This document shows positions 41,744-55,600 of a stretch of DNA of 64,000 nucleotides, one piece after another. A program made the translations under genes and the position numbers. The notes under the pieces were generated by a model. The model ran no database searches. It saw nothing but the letters and a program-made list of their open reading frames with translations, and was not told the DNA's origin. Origin of the DNA: Corallium rubrum (lineage: Eukaryota; Cnidaria; Anthozoa; Scleralcyonacea; Coralliidae); NCBI GenBank assembly GCA_964035015.1, contig OZ036008.1:5230004-5294003 (forward strand), in the 5' to 3' direction. The stretch's first letter is position 1, and each line of letters begins with the position of its first letter.

Positions 41744-42639
41744 TCTGTCGGCACCTGACTGCCGAACGTACAAAATTTTCAGAATTTTTGTACGCTCGGC
41801 ACCTGACTGCTGAACGTACAAAATTTTCAGAATTTTTGTACACTCAGCACCTGGCTGCCAAGCACACACAATTTTCAGAATTTTTGTACGCTCGTCACCT
41901 TGCTGCCAAGCGTACATAATTTTCAGAATTGTTGTACGCTCGGCACCTGGCTGCCAAGCGTACAGAATTTTCAGAATTTTTGTACACTCGGCACCTGACT
42001 GCCGAGTGTACAAAATTTTCAAAATTTTTGTACGATTGGCACTTGACTGCCGACCGTACAAAATTTTCAGAATTTTTGTGCGCTCGGCACCTAACTGCCG
42101 AGCGTACAAAATTTTCAGAATTTTTGTACGCCCGCCACCGGGCTGCCGAGCGTACAAAATTTTCAGAATTGTTGTACGCTCGGCACCTGGCTGCCAAGCG
42201 TACAAAATTTTCAGAATTTTTGTACGCTCAGCACCTGGCTGCCAAGCACACACAATTTTCAGAATTTTTGTACGCTCGGCACCTGACTGCCGAGCGTACA
42301 AAATTTTCAGAATTTTTGTGCGCTCGGCACCTGACTGCCGAGTGTACAAAATTTTCAGAATTTTTGTACGCTCGGCACTTGGCTGCCGACCGTACAAAAT
42401 TTTCAGAATTTTTGTACGCTCGGCACCTGGTTGCCAAGCGTACAAAATTTTCAGAATTGTTGTACGCTCAGCACCTGGATGCCAAGCGTACAAAATTTTC
42501 AGAATTGTTGTACGCTCAGCACCTGGATGCCAAGCGTACAAAATTTTCAGAATTTTTGTACGCTCAGCACCTGGCTGCCAAGCACACACAATTTTCAGAA
42601 TTTTTGTACGCTCGGCACCTGGCTGCCAAGCGTACATAA

Positions 42640-43120
42640 TTTTGAGAATTGTTGTACGCTCGGCACCTGGCTGCCAAGCGTACAAAATTTTCAGAATTTT
42701 TGTATGCTCGGCACCTGGCTGCCGAGCGTACAAAATTTTCAGAATTTTTGAACGCTCGGCACCTGATTGCCGAGCGTACAAAATTTTCAGAATTGTTGTA
42801 CGCTCGGCACCTAACTGCCGAGCGTACAAAATTTTCAGAATTTTTGTATGCTCGGCACCTGCCTGCCAAGCGTACATAATTTTGAGAATTGTTGTACGCT
42901 CGGCACCTGGCTGCCAAGCGTAAAAAATTTTCAGAATTTTTGTATGCTCGGCACCTGGCTGCCGAGCGTACAAAATTTTCAGAATTTTTGAACGCTCGGC
43001 ACCTGATTGCCGAGCGTACAAAATTTTCAGAATTGTTGTACGCTCGGCACCTAACTGCCGAGCGTACAAAATTTTCAGAATTTTTGTATGCTCGGCACCT
43101 GGCTGCCAAGCGTACAAAAT
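42640..43120 (+). repeat. 240-bp (5-unit) duplication inside the array
   Basis: Five consecutive variant units starting near 42649 recur in the same order starting near 42889, including the rare TTTTTGAACGCTCGG unit and GCACCTGATTGCC loop. Confidence 0.85.
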
Positions 43121-44649
43121 TTTCAGAATTTTTGAACGCTCGGCACCTGACTGCCGAATGTACAAAATTTTCAGAATTTTTGTACGCCCGGCACCTGCCT
43201 GCCGAGCATACAAAATTTTCAGAATTTTTGTTAGCTCAGCACCTGGCTGCCAAGCGTACAAAATTTTCAGAATTTTTGTACGCTCAGCACCTAACTGCCG
43301 AGTGTGCAAAATTTTCAGAATTGTTGTACGCTCGGCACCTGTCTGCCAAGCGTACAAAATCTTTAGAATTTTTGTACGCTCTGCACCTGACTGCCGAACG
43401 TACAAAATTTTCAGAATTTTTGTACGCTCGGCACCTGACTGCCGACCGTACAAAATTTTCAGAATTTTTGTACGCTCGGCACCTGACTGCCGAGTGTACA
43501 AAATTTTCAGAATTTTTGTACGCTCGGCACCTGGCTGCTGAGTGTACAAAATTTTCAGAATTTTTGTACACCCGGCACCTGCCTGCCGAGCATACAAAAT
43601 ATTCAGAATTTTTGTTAGCTTGGCACCTGCTTTCCGAACGTACAAAATTTTCAGAATTGTTGTACGCTCAGCACCTGGCTGCCGAGCGTACAAAATATTC
43701 AGAATTTTTGTACGCTCGGCACTTGACTGCCGACCGTACAAAATTTTCAGAATTTTTGTACGCTCAGCACCTAACTGCCGAGTGTACAAAATTTTCAGAA
43801 TTGTTGTACGCTCGGCACCTGCCTGCCAAGCGTACAAAATTTTCAGAATTTTTGTACGCTCGGCACCTGACTGCCGAGTGTACAAAATTTTCAGAATTTT
43901 TGTACGCTCGGCACCTGGCTGCTGAGTGTACCAAATTTTCAGAATTTTTGTACGCTCGGCACCTGGCTGTCAAGCGCACAAAATTTTCAGAATTTTTGTA
44001 CGCTCGGCACCTGACTGCCGACCGTACAAAATTTTCAGAATTTTTGTACACTCGGCACCTGACTGCCGAGTGTACAAATTTTTCAGAATTTTTGTACGCT
44101 TGGGACCTGACTGCCGAGTGTACAAATTTTTCAGAATTTTTGTACGCTCGGCACCTGACTGCTGAGCGTACAAAATTTTCAGAATTTTTGTACGCTCGGT
44201 ACCTGACTCCCGACCGTACAAAATTTTCAGAATTTTTGTACGCTCGGCACCTAACTGCCGAGCGTACAAAATTTTCAGAATTTTTGTACGCTCGGCACCT
44301 AACTGCCGAGTGTACAAAATTTTCAGAATTTTTGTACGCTCAGCACCTAACTGCCGAGTGTACAAAATTTTCAGAATTGTTGTACGCTCGGCACCTGGCT
44401 GCCAAGCGTACAAAATTTTCAGAATTTTTGTATGCTCGGCACCTGTCTGCCAAGCGTACAAAATCTTCAGAATTTTTGTACGCTCGGGCACCTCACTGCC
44501 GAACGTACAAAATTTTCAGAATTTTTGTACGCTCGGCACCTGACTGCCGACTGTACAAAATTTTCAGAATTTTTGTACGCTCGGCACCTGACTGCCGAGT
44601 GTACAAAAGTTTCAGAATTTTTGTACGCTCGGCACCTGGCTGCTGAGTG

Positions 44650-45345
44650 TACCAAATTTTCAGAATTTTTGTACGCTCGGCACCTGGCTGTCAAACGTAC
44701 AAAATTTTCAGAATTTTTATACGCTCGGCACCTGACTGCCGACCGTACAAAATTTTCAGAATTTTTGTACGCTCGGCTCCTAACTGCCGAGCGTACAAAA
44801 TTTTTAGAATTTTTGTACGCTCGGCACCTAACTGCCGAGTGTACAAAATTTTCAGAATTTTTGTACGCTCGGCACCTGACTGCCGAGCGTACAAAATTTT
44901 CAGAATTTTTGTACGCTCAGCACCTGACTGCCGAGTGTACAAAATTTTCAGAATTTTTGTACGCTCGGCACTTGGCTTCCGACCGTACAAAATTTTCAGA
45001 ATTTTTGTACGCTCGGCACCTGGCTGTCAAACGTACAAAATTTTCAGAATTTTTATACGCTCGGCACCTGACTGCCGACCGTACAAAATTTTCAGAATTT
45101 TTGTACGCTCGGCTCCTAACTGCCGAGCGTACAAAATTTTTAGAATTTTTGTACGCTCGGCACCTAACTGCCGAGTGTACAAAATTTTCAGAATTTTTGT
45201 ACGCTCGGCACCTGACTGCCGAGCGTACAAAATTTTCAGAATTTTTGTACGCTCAGCACCTGACTGCCGAGTGTACAAAATTTTCAGAATTTTTGTACGC
45301 TCGGCACTTGGCTTCCGACCGTACAAAATTTTCAGAATTTTTGTA
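44650..45345 (+). repeat. 336-bp (7-unit) duplication inside the array
   Basis: Seven units including the rare TTTTTATACGCTCGG and CGGCTCCTAACTGCC variants occur twice in tandem. Confidence 0.88.
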
Positions 45346-47382
45346 CGCTCGGCACCTGGTTGCCAAGCGTACAAAATTTTCAGAATTTTTGTACGCTCGG
45401 CACCTGACTGCCGAGCATACAAAATTTTCAGAATTTTTGTTAGCTTGGCACCTGCTTGCCGAGCGTACAAAATTTTCAGAATTGTTGTACGCTCAGCACC
45501 TGGCTGCCAAGCGTAAAAAATTTTCAGAATTTTTGTACGCTCAGCACCTAACTGCCGAGTGTACAAAATTTTCAGAATTGTTGTACGCTAGGCACTTGGC
45601 TGCCAAGCGTACAAAATTTTCAGAATTTTTGTATGCTCGGCACCTGTCTGCCAAGCGTACAAAATCTTCAGAAATTTTGTACGCTCGGCACCTGACTGCC
45701 AAGCGTACAAAACTTTCAGAATTGTTGTACGCTCGGCACCTAGCTGCCAAGCGTACAAAATTTTCAGAATTTTTGTACGCTCGGCACCTGACTGCCGAGT
45801 GTACAAAATTTTCAGAATTTTTGTACGCTCGGCACTTGACTGCCGACCGTACAAAATTTTCAGAATTTTTGTACGCTCGGCACCTAACTGCCGAGTGTAC
45901 AAAATTTTCAGAATTGTTGTACGCTCGGCACCTGGCTGCCAAGTGTACAAAATTTTCATAATTTTTGTATGCTCGGCACCTGTCTGCCAAGCGTACAAAA
46001 TCTTCAGAATTTTTGTACGCTCGGCACCTGACTGCCGAACGTACAAAATTTTCAGAATTTTTGTACGCTCGGCACCTGACTGCCGAGCACACAAAATTTT
46101 CAGAATTGTTGTACGCTCGGCACCTGGCTGCCAAGCGTACAAAATTTTCAGAATTGTTGTACGCTCGGCTCTTGGCTTCCGACCGTACAAAATTTTCAGA
46201 ATTTTTGTACGCTCGGCACGTGGTTGCCAAGCGTACAAAATTTTCAGAATTTTTGTACGCTCGGCACCTGACTGCCGAGCATACAAAATTTTCAGAATTT
46301 TTGTTAGCTTGGCACCTGCTTGCCGAGCGTACAAAATTTTCAGAATTGTTGTACGCTCAGCACCTGGCTGCCAAGCGTACAAAATTTTCAGAATTTTTGT
46401 ACGCTCGGCACCTGGCTGCCGAGCGTACAAAATTTTCAGAATTTTTGAACGCTCGGCACCTGATTGCCGAGCGTACAAAATTTTCAGAATTATTGTACGC
46501 TCGGCACCTAACTGCCGAGCGTACAAAATTTTCAGAATTTTTGTACGCTCAGCACCTAACTGCCGAGTGTGCAAAATTTTCAGAATTGTTGTACGCTCGG
46601 CACCTGGCTGCCAAGTGTACAAAATTTTCAGCATTTTTGTACGCTCTGCACCTGTCTGCCGAACGTACAAAATTTTCAGAATTTTTGTACGCTCTGCACC
46701 TGACTGCCGAACGTACAAAATTTTCAGAATTTTTGTACGCTCGGCACCTGACTGCCGACCGTACAAAATTTTCAGAATTTTTGTACGCTCGGCACCTGAC
46801 TGCCGAGTGTACAAAATTTTCAGAATTTTTGTACGCTCGGCACCTGGCTGCTGAGTGTACAAAATTTTCAGAATTTTTGTACGCCCGGCACCTGCCTGCC
46901 GAGCATACAAAATATTCAGAATTTTTGTTAGCTTGGCACCTGCTTTCCGAGCGTACAAAATTTTCAGAATTGTTGTACGCTCAGCACCTGGCTGCCGAGC
47001 GTACAAAATATTCAGAATTTTTGTACGCTCGGCACTTGACTGCCGACCGTACAAAATTTTCAGAATTTTTGTACGCTCAGCACCTAACTGCCGAGTGTAC
47101 AAAATTTTCAGAATTGTTGTACGCTCGGCACCTGGCTGCCAAGCGTACAAAATTTTCAGAATTTTTGTATGCTCGGCACCTGTCTGCCAAGCGTACAAAA
47201 TCTTCAGAATTTTTGTACGCTCGGCACCTCACTGCCGAACGTACAAAATTTTCAGAATTTTTGTACTCTCGGCACCTGACTGCCGACTGTACAAAATTTT
47301 CAGAATTTTTGTACGCTCGGCACCTGACTGCCGAGTGTACAAAATTTTCAGAATTTTTGTACGCTCGGCACCTGGCTGCTGA

Positions 47383-47958
47383 GTGTACCAAATTTTCAGA
47401 ATTTTTGTACGCTCGGCACCTGGCTGTCAAGCGTACAAAATTTTCAGAATTTTTGTACGCTCGGCACCTGACTGCCGACCGTACAAAATTTTCAGAATTT
47501 TTGTACGCTCGGCACCTAACTGCCGAGTGTACAAAATTTTCAGAATTTTTGTACGCTCGGCACCTGGCTGCTGAGTGTACCAAATTTTCAGAATTTTTGT
47601 ACGCTCGGCACCTGGCTGTCAAGCGTACAAAATTTTCAGAATTTTTGTACGCTCGGCACCTGACTGCCGACCGTACAAAATTTTCAGAATTTTTGTACAC
47701 TCGGCACCTGACTGCCGAGTGTACAAAATTTTCAGAATTTTTGTACGCTCGGCACCTGGCTGCTGAGTGTACCAAATTTTCAGAATTTTTGTACGCTCGG
47801 CACCTGGCTGTCAAGCGTACAAAATTTTCAGAATTTTTGTACGCTCGGCACCTGACTGCCGACCGTACAAAATTTTCAGAATTTTTGTACACTCGGCACC
47901 TGACTGCCGAGTGTACAAATTTTTCAGAATTTTTTTACGCTTGGGACCTGACTGCCGA
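47383..47958 (+). repeat. 192-bp (4-unit) higher-order repeat, three copies
   Basis: The TGTACCAAATTTT variant unit recurs exactly every 192 bp at about 47383, 47575 and 47767, with matching intervening units apart from the fourth. Confidence 0.85.
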
Positions 47959-48342
47959 GTGTACAAATTTTTCAGAATTTTTGTACGCTCGGCACCTGAC
48001 TGCTGAGCGTACAAAATTTTCAGAATTTTTGTACGCTCGGTACCTGAATGCCGACCGTACAAAATTTTCAGAATTTTTGTACGCTCGGCACCTAACTGCG
48101 GAGCGTACAAAATTTTCAGAATTTTTGTACGCTCGGCACCTAACTGCCGAGTGTACAAAATTTTCAGAATTTTTGTACGCTCGGCACCTGGCTGCTGAGT
48201 GTACCAAATTTTCAGAATTTTTGTACGCTCGGCACCTAACTGCCGAGTGTACAAAATTTTCAGAATTTTTGTACGCTCGGCACCTGACTGCCGAGTGTAC
48301 AAAATTTTCAGAATTTTTGTACGCTCGGCACCTGGCTGCTGA

Positions 48343-49610
48343 GTGTACCAAATTTTCAGAATTTTTGTACGCTCGGCACCTGGCTGTCAAGCGTACAAAA
48401 TTTTCAGAATTTTTGTACGTTCGGCACCTGACTGCCGACCGTACAAAATTTTCAGAATTTTTGTACACTCGCCACCTGACTGCCGAGTGTACAAATTTTT
48501 CAGAATTTTTTGTACGCTTGGGACCTGACTGCCGAGTGTACCAATTTTTCAGAATTTTTGTACGCTCGGCACCTGACTGCTGAGCGTACAAAATTTTCAG
48601 AATTTTTGTACGCTCGGCACCTGACTGGCGACTGTACAAAATTTTCAGAATTTTTGTACGCTCGGTACCTGACTGCCGACCGTACAAAATTTTCAGAATT
48701 TTTGTACGCTCGGCAGAATTTTTGTACGCCGGCACCATGGCCTGCCGAGCGTACAAAATTTTCAGAATTTTTGTATACTGCGGAGCGTACAAAATTTTCA
48801 GAATTTTTGTACGCTCGGCACCTAACTGCCGAGTGTACAAAATTTTCAGAATTTTTGTACGCTCGGCACCTGGCTGCTGAGTGTACCAAATTTTCAGAAT
48901 TTTTGTACGCTCGGCACCTGGCTGTCAAGCGTACAAAATTTTTAGAATTTGTGTACGCTCGGCACCTGACTGCCGACCGTACAAAATTTTCAGAATTTTT
49001 GTACGCTCGGCACCTAACTGCCGAGTGTACAAAATTTTCAGAATTTTTGTACGCTCGGCACCTGACTGCCGAGTGTACAAAATTTTCAGAATTTTTGTAC
49101 GCTCGGCACCTGACTGCCGAGCGTACAAAATTTTCAGAATTTTTGTACGCTCGGCACCTGACTGCCGAGCGTACAAAATTTTCAGAATTTTTGTACGTTC
49201 GGCACCTGACTGCCGAGCGTACAAAATTTTCAGAATTTTTGTACGCTCGGCACCTGGCTGCCGAGTGTACAAAATTTTCAGAATTTTTGTACGCTCGGCA
49301 CCTAACTGCCGAGTGTACAAAATTTTCAGAATTTTTGTACGCTCGGCACCGACTGCCGAGTGTACAAAATTTTCAGAATTTTTGTACGCTCGGCACCTGG
49401 CTGCTGAGTGTACCAAATTTTCAGAATTTTTGTACGCTCGGCACCTGGCTGTCAAGCGTACAAAATTTTCAGAATTTTTGTACGTTCGGCACCTGACTGC
49501 CGACCGTACAAAATTTTCAGAATTTTTGTACACTCGCCACCTGACTGCCGAGTGTACAAATTTTTCAGAATTTTTTGTACGCTTGGGACCTGACTGCCGA
49601 GTGTACCAAA
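48343..49610 (+). repeat. about 1.07-kb duplication within the array, first copy and start of second
   Basis: A run of units with rare features (GTACGTTCGGC, CACTCGCCACC, a 1-bp longer spacer before GTACGCTTGGG) at 48343-48530 recurs 1,065 bp later at 49408-49600. The first copy alone has a scrambled stretch at about 48712-48785, so the two have diverged by local rearrangement. Confidence 0.8.
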
Positions 49611-52600
49611 ATTTTTCAGAATTTTTGTACGCTCGGCACCTGACTGCTGAGCGTACAAAATTTTCAGAATTTTTGTACGCTCGGCACCTGACTGGCGACT
49701 GTACAAAATTTTCAGAATTTTTGTACGCTCGGTACCTGACTGCCGACCGTACAAAATTTTCAGAATTTTTGTACGCTCGGCACCTAACTGCGGAGCGTAC
49801 AAAATTTTCAGAATTTTTGTACGCTCGGCACCTAACTGCCGAGTGTACAAAATTTTCAGAATTTTTGTACGCTCGGCACCTGGCTGCTGAGTGTACCAAA
49901 TTTTCAGAATTTTTGTACGCTCGGCACCTGGCTGTCAAGCGTACAAAATTTTTAGAATTTGTGTACGCTCGGCACCTGACTGCCGACCGTACAAAATTTT
50001 CAGAATTTTTGTACGCTCGGCACCTAACTGCCGAGTGTACAAAATTTTCAGAATTTTTGTACGCTCGGCACCTGACTGCCGAGTGTACAAAATTTTCAGA
50101 ATTTTTGTACGCTCGGCACCTGGCTGCTGAGTGTACAAAATTTTCAGAATTTTTGTACGCTCGGCACCTGACTGTCAAGCGTACAAAATTTTCAGAATTT
50201 TTGTACGTTCGGCACCTGACTGCCGACCGTACAAAATTTTCAGAATTTTTGTACACTCGCCACCTGACTGCCGAGTGTACAAATTTTTCAGAATTTTTGT
50301 ACGCTTGGGACCTGACTGCCGAGTGTACCAATTTTTCAGAATTTTTGTACGCTCGGCACCTGACTGCTGAGCGTACAAAATTTTCAGAATTTTTGTACGC
50401 TCGGTACCTGACTGCCGACCGTACAAAATTTTCAGAATTTTTGTACGCTCGGCACCTAACTGCGGAGCGTACAAAATTTTCAGAATTTTTGTACGCTCGG
50501 TACCTGACTGCCGACCGTACAAAATTTTCAGAATTTTTGTACGCTCGGCACCTAACTGCGGAGCGTACAAAATTTTCAGAATTTTTGTACGCTCGGCACC
50601 TAACTGCCGAGTGTACAAAATTTTCAGAATTTTTGTACGCTCGGCACCTGGCTGCTGAGTGTACCAAATTTTCAGAATTTTTGTACGCTCGGCACCTGGC
50701 TTTCAAACGTACAAAATTTTCAGAATTTTTGTACGCTCGGCACCTAACTGCCGAGTGTACAAAATTTTAAGAATTTTTGTTACCTCGGCACCTGACTGCC
50801 GAGCGTACAAAATTTTCAGAATTTTTGTACACTCGGCACCCGACTGCCGAGTGTACAAATTTTTCAGAATTTTTGTACGCTCGGCACCTGACTGCTGAGC
50901 GTACAAAATTTTCAGAATTTTTGTACGCTCGGCACAACTGCCGAGCGTACAAAATTTTCAGAATTTTTGTACGCTCGGCACCTAACTGCCGAGTGTACCA
51001 AATTTTCAGAATTTTTGTACGCTCGGCACCTGGCTGTCAAGCGTACAAAATTTTCAGAATTTTTGTACGCTCGGCACCTGACTGCCGACCGTACAAAACT
51101 TTCAGAATTTTTGTACGCTCGGCACCTGACTGCCGAACGTACAAAATTTTCAGAATTTTTGTACGCTCGGCACCTGACTGCCGAGTGTACAAAATTTTTA
51201 GAATTTTTGTACGCTCGGCACCTGGCTGCTGAGTGTACCAAATTTTCAGAATTTTTGTACGCTCGGCACCTGGCTGTCAAGCCTACAAAATTTTCAGAAT
51301 TTTTGTACGCTCGGCACCTGACTGCCGACCGTACAAAATTTTCAGAATTTTTGTACGCTCGGCACCTAACTGCCGAGCGTACAAAATTTTTAGAATTTTT
51401 GTACGCTCGGCACCTAACTGCCGAGTGTACAAAATTTTCAGAATTTTTGTACGCTCGGCACCTGACTGCCGAGTGTACAAAATTTTCAGAATTTTTGTAC
51501 GCTCAGCACCTGGCTGCTGAGTGTACCAAATTTTCAGAATTTTTGTACGCTCGGCACCTGGCTGTCAAGCGTACAAAATTTTCAGAATTTTTGTACGCTC
51601 GGCACCTGACTGCCGACCGTACAAAATTTTCAGAATTTTTGTACACTCGGCACCTGACTGCCGAGTGTACAAATTTTTCAGAATTTTTGTACGCTTGGGA
51701 CCTGACTGCCGAGTGTACAAATTTTTCAGAATTTTTGTACGCTCGGCACCTGACTGCTGAGCGTACAAAATTTTCAGAATTTTTGTACGTTCGGTACCTG
51801 ACTGCCGACCGTACAAAATTTTCAGATTTTTTGTACGCTCGGCACCTGGCTGCTGAGTGTACCAAATTTTCAGAATTTTTGTACGCTCGGCACCTGGCTG
51901 TCAAGCGTACAAAATTTTCAGAATTTTTGTACGCTCGGCACCTGACTGCCGACCGTACAAAATTTTCAGAATTTTTGTACGCTCGGCACCTAACTGCCGA
52001 GTGTACAAAATTTTCAGAATTTTTTTACGCTCGGCACCTGACTGCCGAGTGTACAAAATTTTCAGAATTTTTGTACGCTCGGCACCTGGCTGCTGAGTGT
52101 ACCAAATTTTCAGAATTTTTGTACGCTCGGCACCTGGCTGTCAAGCGTACAAAATTTTCAGAATTTTTGTACGCTCGGCACCTGACTGCCGACCGTACAA
52201 AATTTTCAGAATTTTTGTACACTCGGCACCTGACTGCCGAGTGTACAAATTTTTCAGAATTTTTGTACGCATGGGACCTGACTGCCGAGTGTACAAATTT
52301 TTCAGAATTTTTGTACGCTCGGCACCTGACTGCTGAGCGTACAAAATTTTCAGAATTTTTGTACGCTCGGTACCTGACTGCCGACCGTACAAAATTTTCA
52401 GAATTTTTGTACGCTCGGCACCTAACTGCCGAGCGCACAAAATTTTTAGAATTTTTGTACGCTCGGCACCTAACTGCCGAGTGTACAAAATTTTCAGAAT
52501 TTTTGTACGCTCGGCACCTGACTGCCGAGTGTACAAAATTTTCAGAATTTTTGTACGCTCAGCACCTGGCTGCTGAGTGTACCAAATTTTCAGAATTTTT

Positions 52601-55600
52601 GTACGCTCGGCACCTGGCTGTCAAGCGTACAAAATTTTCAGAATTTTTGTACGCTCGGCACCTGACTGCCGACCGTAGAAAATTTTCAGAATTTTTGTAC
52701 ACTCGGCACCTGACTGCCGAGTGTACAAATTTTTCAGAATTTTTGTACGCTTGGGACCTGACTGCCGAGTGTACAAATTTTTCAGAATTTTTGTACGCTC
52801 GGCACCTGACTGCTGAGCGTACAAAATTTTCAGAATTTTTGTACGCTCGGTACCTGACTGCCGACCGTACAAAATTTTCAGAATTTTTGTACGCTCGGCA
52901 CCTAACTGCGGAGCGTACAAAATTTTCAGAATTTTTGTACGCTCGGCACCTAACTGCCGAGTGTACAAAATTTTCAGAATTTTTGTACGCTCGGCACCTG
53001 GCTGCTGAGTGTACCAAATTTTCAGAATTTTTGTACGCTCGGCACCTGGCTGTCAAGCGTACAAAATTTTCAGAATTTTTGTACGCTCGGCACCTAACTG
53101 CCGAGTGTACAAAATTTTCAGAATTTTTGTACGCTCGGCACCTGACTGCCGAGCGTACAAAATTTTCAGAATTTTTGTACACTCGGCACCCGACTGCCGA
53201 GTGTACAAATTTTTCAGAATTTTTGTACGCTCGGCACCTGACTGCTGAGCGTACAAAATTTTCAGAATTTTTGTACGCTCGGCACCTGACTGCCGAGCGT
53301 ACAAAATTTTCAGAATTTTTGTACGCTCGGCACCTAACTGCCGAGTGTACCAAATTTTCAGAATTTTTGTACGCTCGGCACCTGGCTGTCAAGCGTACAA
53401 AATTTTCAGAATTTTTGTACGCTCGGCACCTGACTGCCGACCGTACAAAACTTTCAGAATTTTTGTACGCTCGGCACCTGACTGCCGAACGTACAAAATT
53501 TTCAGAATTTTTGTACGCTCGGCACCTGACTGCCGAGTGTACAAAATTTTCAGAATTTTTGTACGCTCGGCACCTGGCTGCTGAGTATACAAAATTTTCA
53601 GAATTTTTGTACGCCCGGCACCTGCCTGCCGACCATACAAAATTTTCAGAATTTTTGTTAGCTTGGCACCTGCTTTCCGAGCGTACAAAATTTTCAGGAT
53701 TGTTGTACGCTCAGCACCTGGCTGCCGAGCGTATAAAATTTTCAGAATTTTGTATGCTCGGCACCTGACTGCCGAGTGTACAAAATTTTCAGAATTTTTG
53801 TACGCTCGGCACTTGACTGCCGACCGTACAAAATTTTCAGAATTTTTGTACGCTCAGCACCTAACTGCCGAGTGTACAAAATTTTCAGAATTGTTGTACG
53901 CTCGGCACCTGGCTGCCAAGCGTACAAAATTTTCAGAATTTTTGTACGCTCGGCACCTGACTGCCGAGTGTACCAAATTTTCAGAATTTTTGTACGCTCG
54001 GCACCTGGCTGTCAAGCGTACAAAATTTTCAGAATTTTTGTACGCTCGGCACCTGACTGCCGACCGTACAAAACTTTCAAAATTTTTGTACGCTCGGCAC
54101 CTCACTGCCGAACGTACAAAATTTTCAGAATTTTTGTACGCTCGGCACCTGACTGCCGAGTGTACAAAATTTTCAGAATTTTTGTTTGCTCGGCACCTGG
54201 CTGCTGAGTATACAAAATTTTCAGAATTTTTGTACGCCCGGCACCTGCCTGCCGACCATACAAAATTTTCAGAATTTTTGTACGCTCGGCACCTAACTGC
54301 CGAGTGTACCAAATTTTCAGAATTTTTGTACGCTCGGCACCTGGCTGTCAAGCGTACAAAATTTTCAGAATTTTTGTACGCTCGGCACCTGACTGCCGAT
54401 CGTACAAAACTTTCAGAATTTTTGTACGCTCGGCACCTGACTGCCGAACGTACAAAATTTTCAGAATTTTTGTACGCTCGGCACCTGACTGCCGAGTGTA
54501 CAAAATTTTCAGAATTTTTGTACGCTCGGCACCTGGCTGCTGAGTGTACCAAATTTTCAGAATTTTTTTACGCTCGGCTCCTGGCTGTCAAGCCTACAAA
54601 ATTTTCAGAATTTTTGTACGCTCGGCACCTGACTGCCGACCGTACAAAATTTTCAGAATTTTTGTACGCTCGGCACCTAACTGCCGAGCGTACAAAATTT
54701 TTAGAATTTTTGTACGCTCGGCACCTAACTGCCGAGTGTACAAAATTTTCAGAATTTTTGTACGCTCGGCACCTGACTGCCGAGTGTACAAAATTTTCAG
54801 AATTTTTGTACGCTCGGCACCTGGCTGCTGAGTGTACCAAATTTTCAGAATTTTTGTACGCTCGGCACCTGGCTGTCAAGCGTACAAAATTTTCAGAATT
54901 TTTGTACGCTCGGCACCTGACTGCCGACCGTAGAAAATTTTCAGAATTTTTGTACACTCGGCACCTGACTGCCGAGTGTACAAATTTTCAGAATTTTTGT
55001 ACGCTTGGGACCTGACTGCCGAGTGTACAAATTTTTCAGAATTTTTGTACGCTCGGCACCTGACTGCTGAGCGTACAAAATTTTCAGAATTTTTGTACGC
55101 TCGGTACCTGACTGCCGACCGTACAAAATTTTCAGAATTTTTGTACGCTCGGCACCTAACTGCGGAGCGTAGAAAATTTTCAGAATTTTTGTACGCTCGG
55201 CACCTAACTGCCGAGTGTACAAAATTTTCAGAATTTTTGTACGCTCGGCACCTGGCTGCTGAGTGTACCAAATTTTCAGAATTTTTGTACGTTCGGCACC
55301 TGGCTGTCAAGCGTACAAAATTTTCAGAATTTTTGTACGCTCGGCACCTGACTGCCGACCGTACAAAATTTTCAGAATTTTTGTACGCTCGGCACCTAAC
55401 TGCCGAGTGTACAAAATTTTCAGAATTTTTGTACGCTCGGCACCTGACTGCCGAGTGTACAAAATTTTCAGAATTTTTGTACGCTCGGCACCTGGCTGCT
55501 GAGTGTACCAAATTTTCAGAATTTTTGTACGCTCGGCACCTGGCTGTCAAGCGTACAAAATTTTCAGAATTTTTGTACGCTCGGCACCTGACTGCCGACC

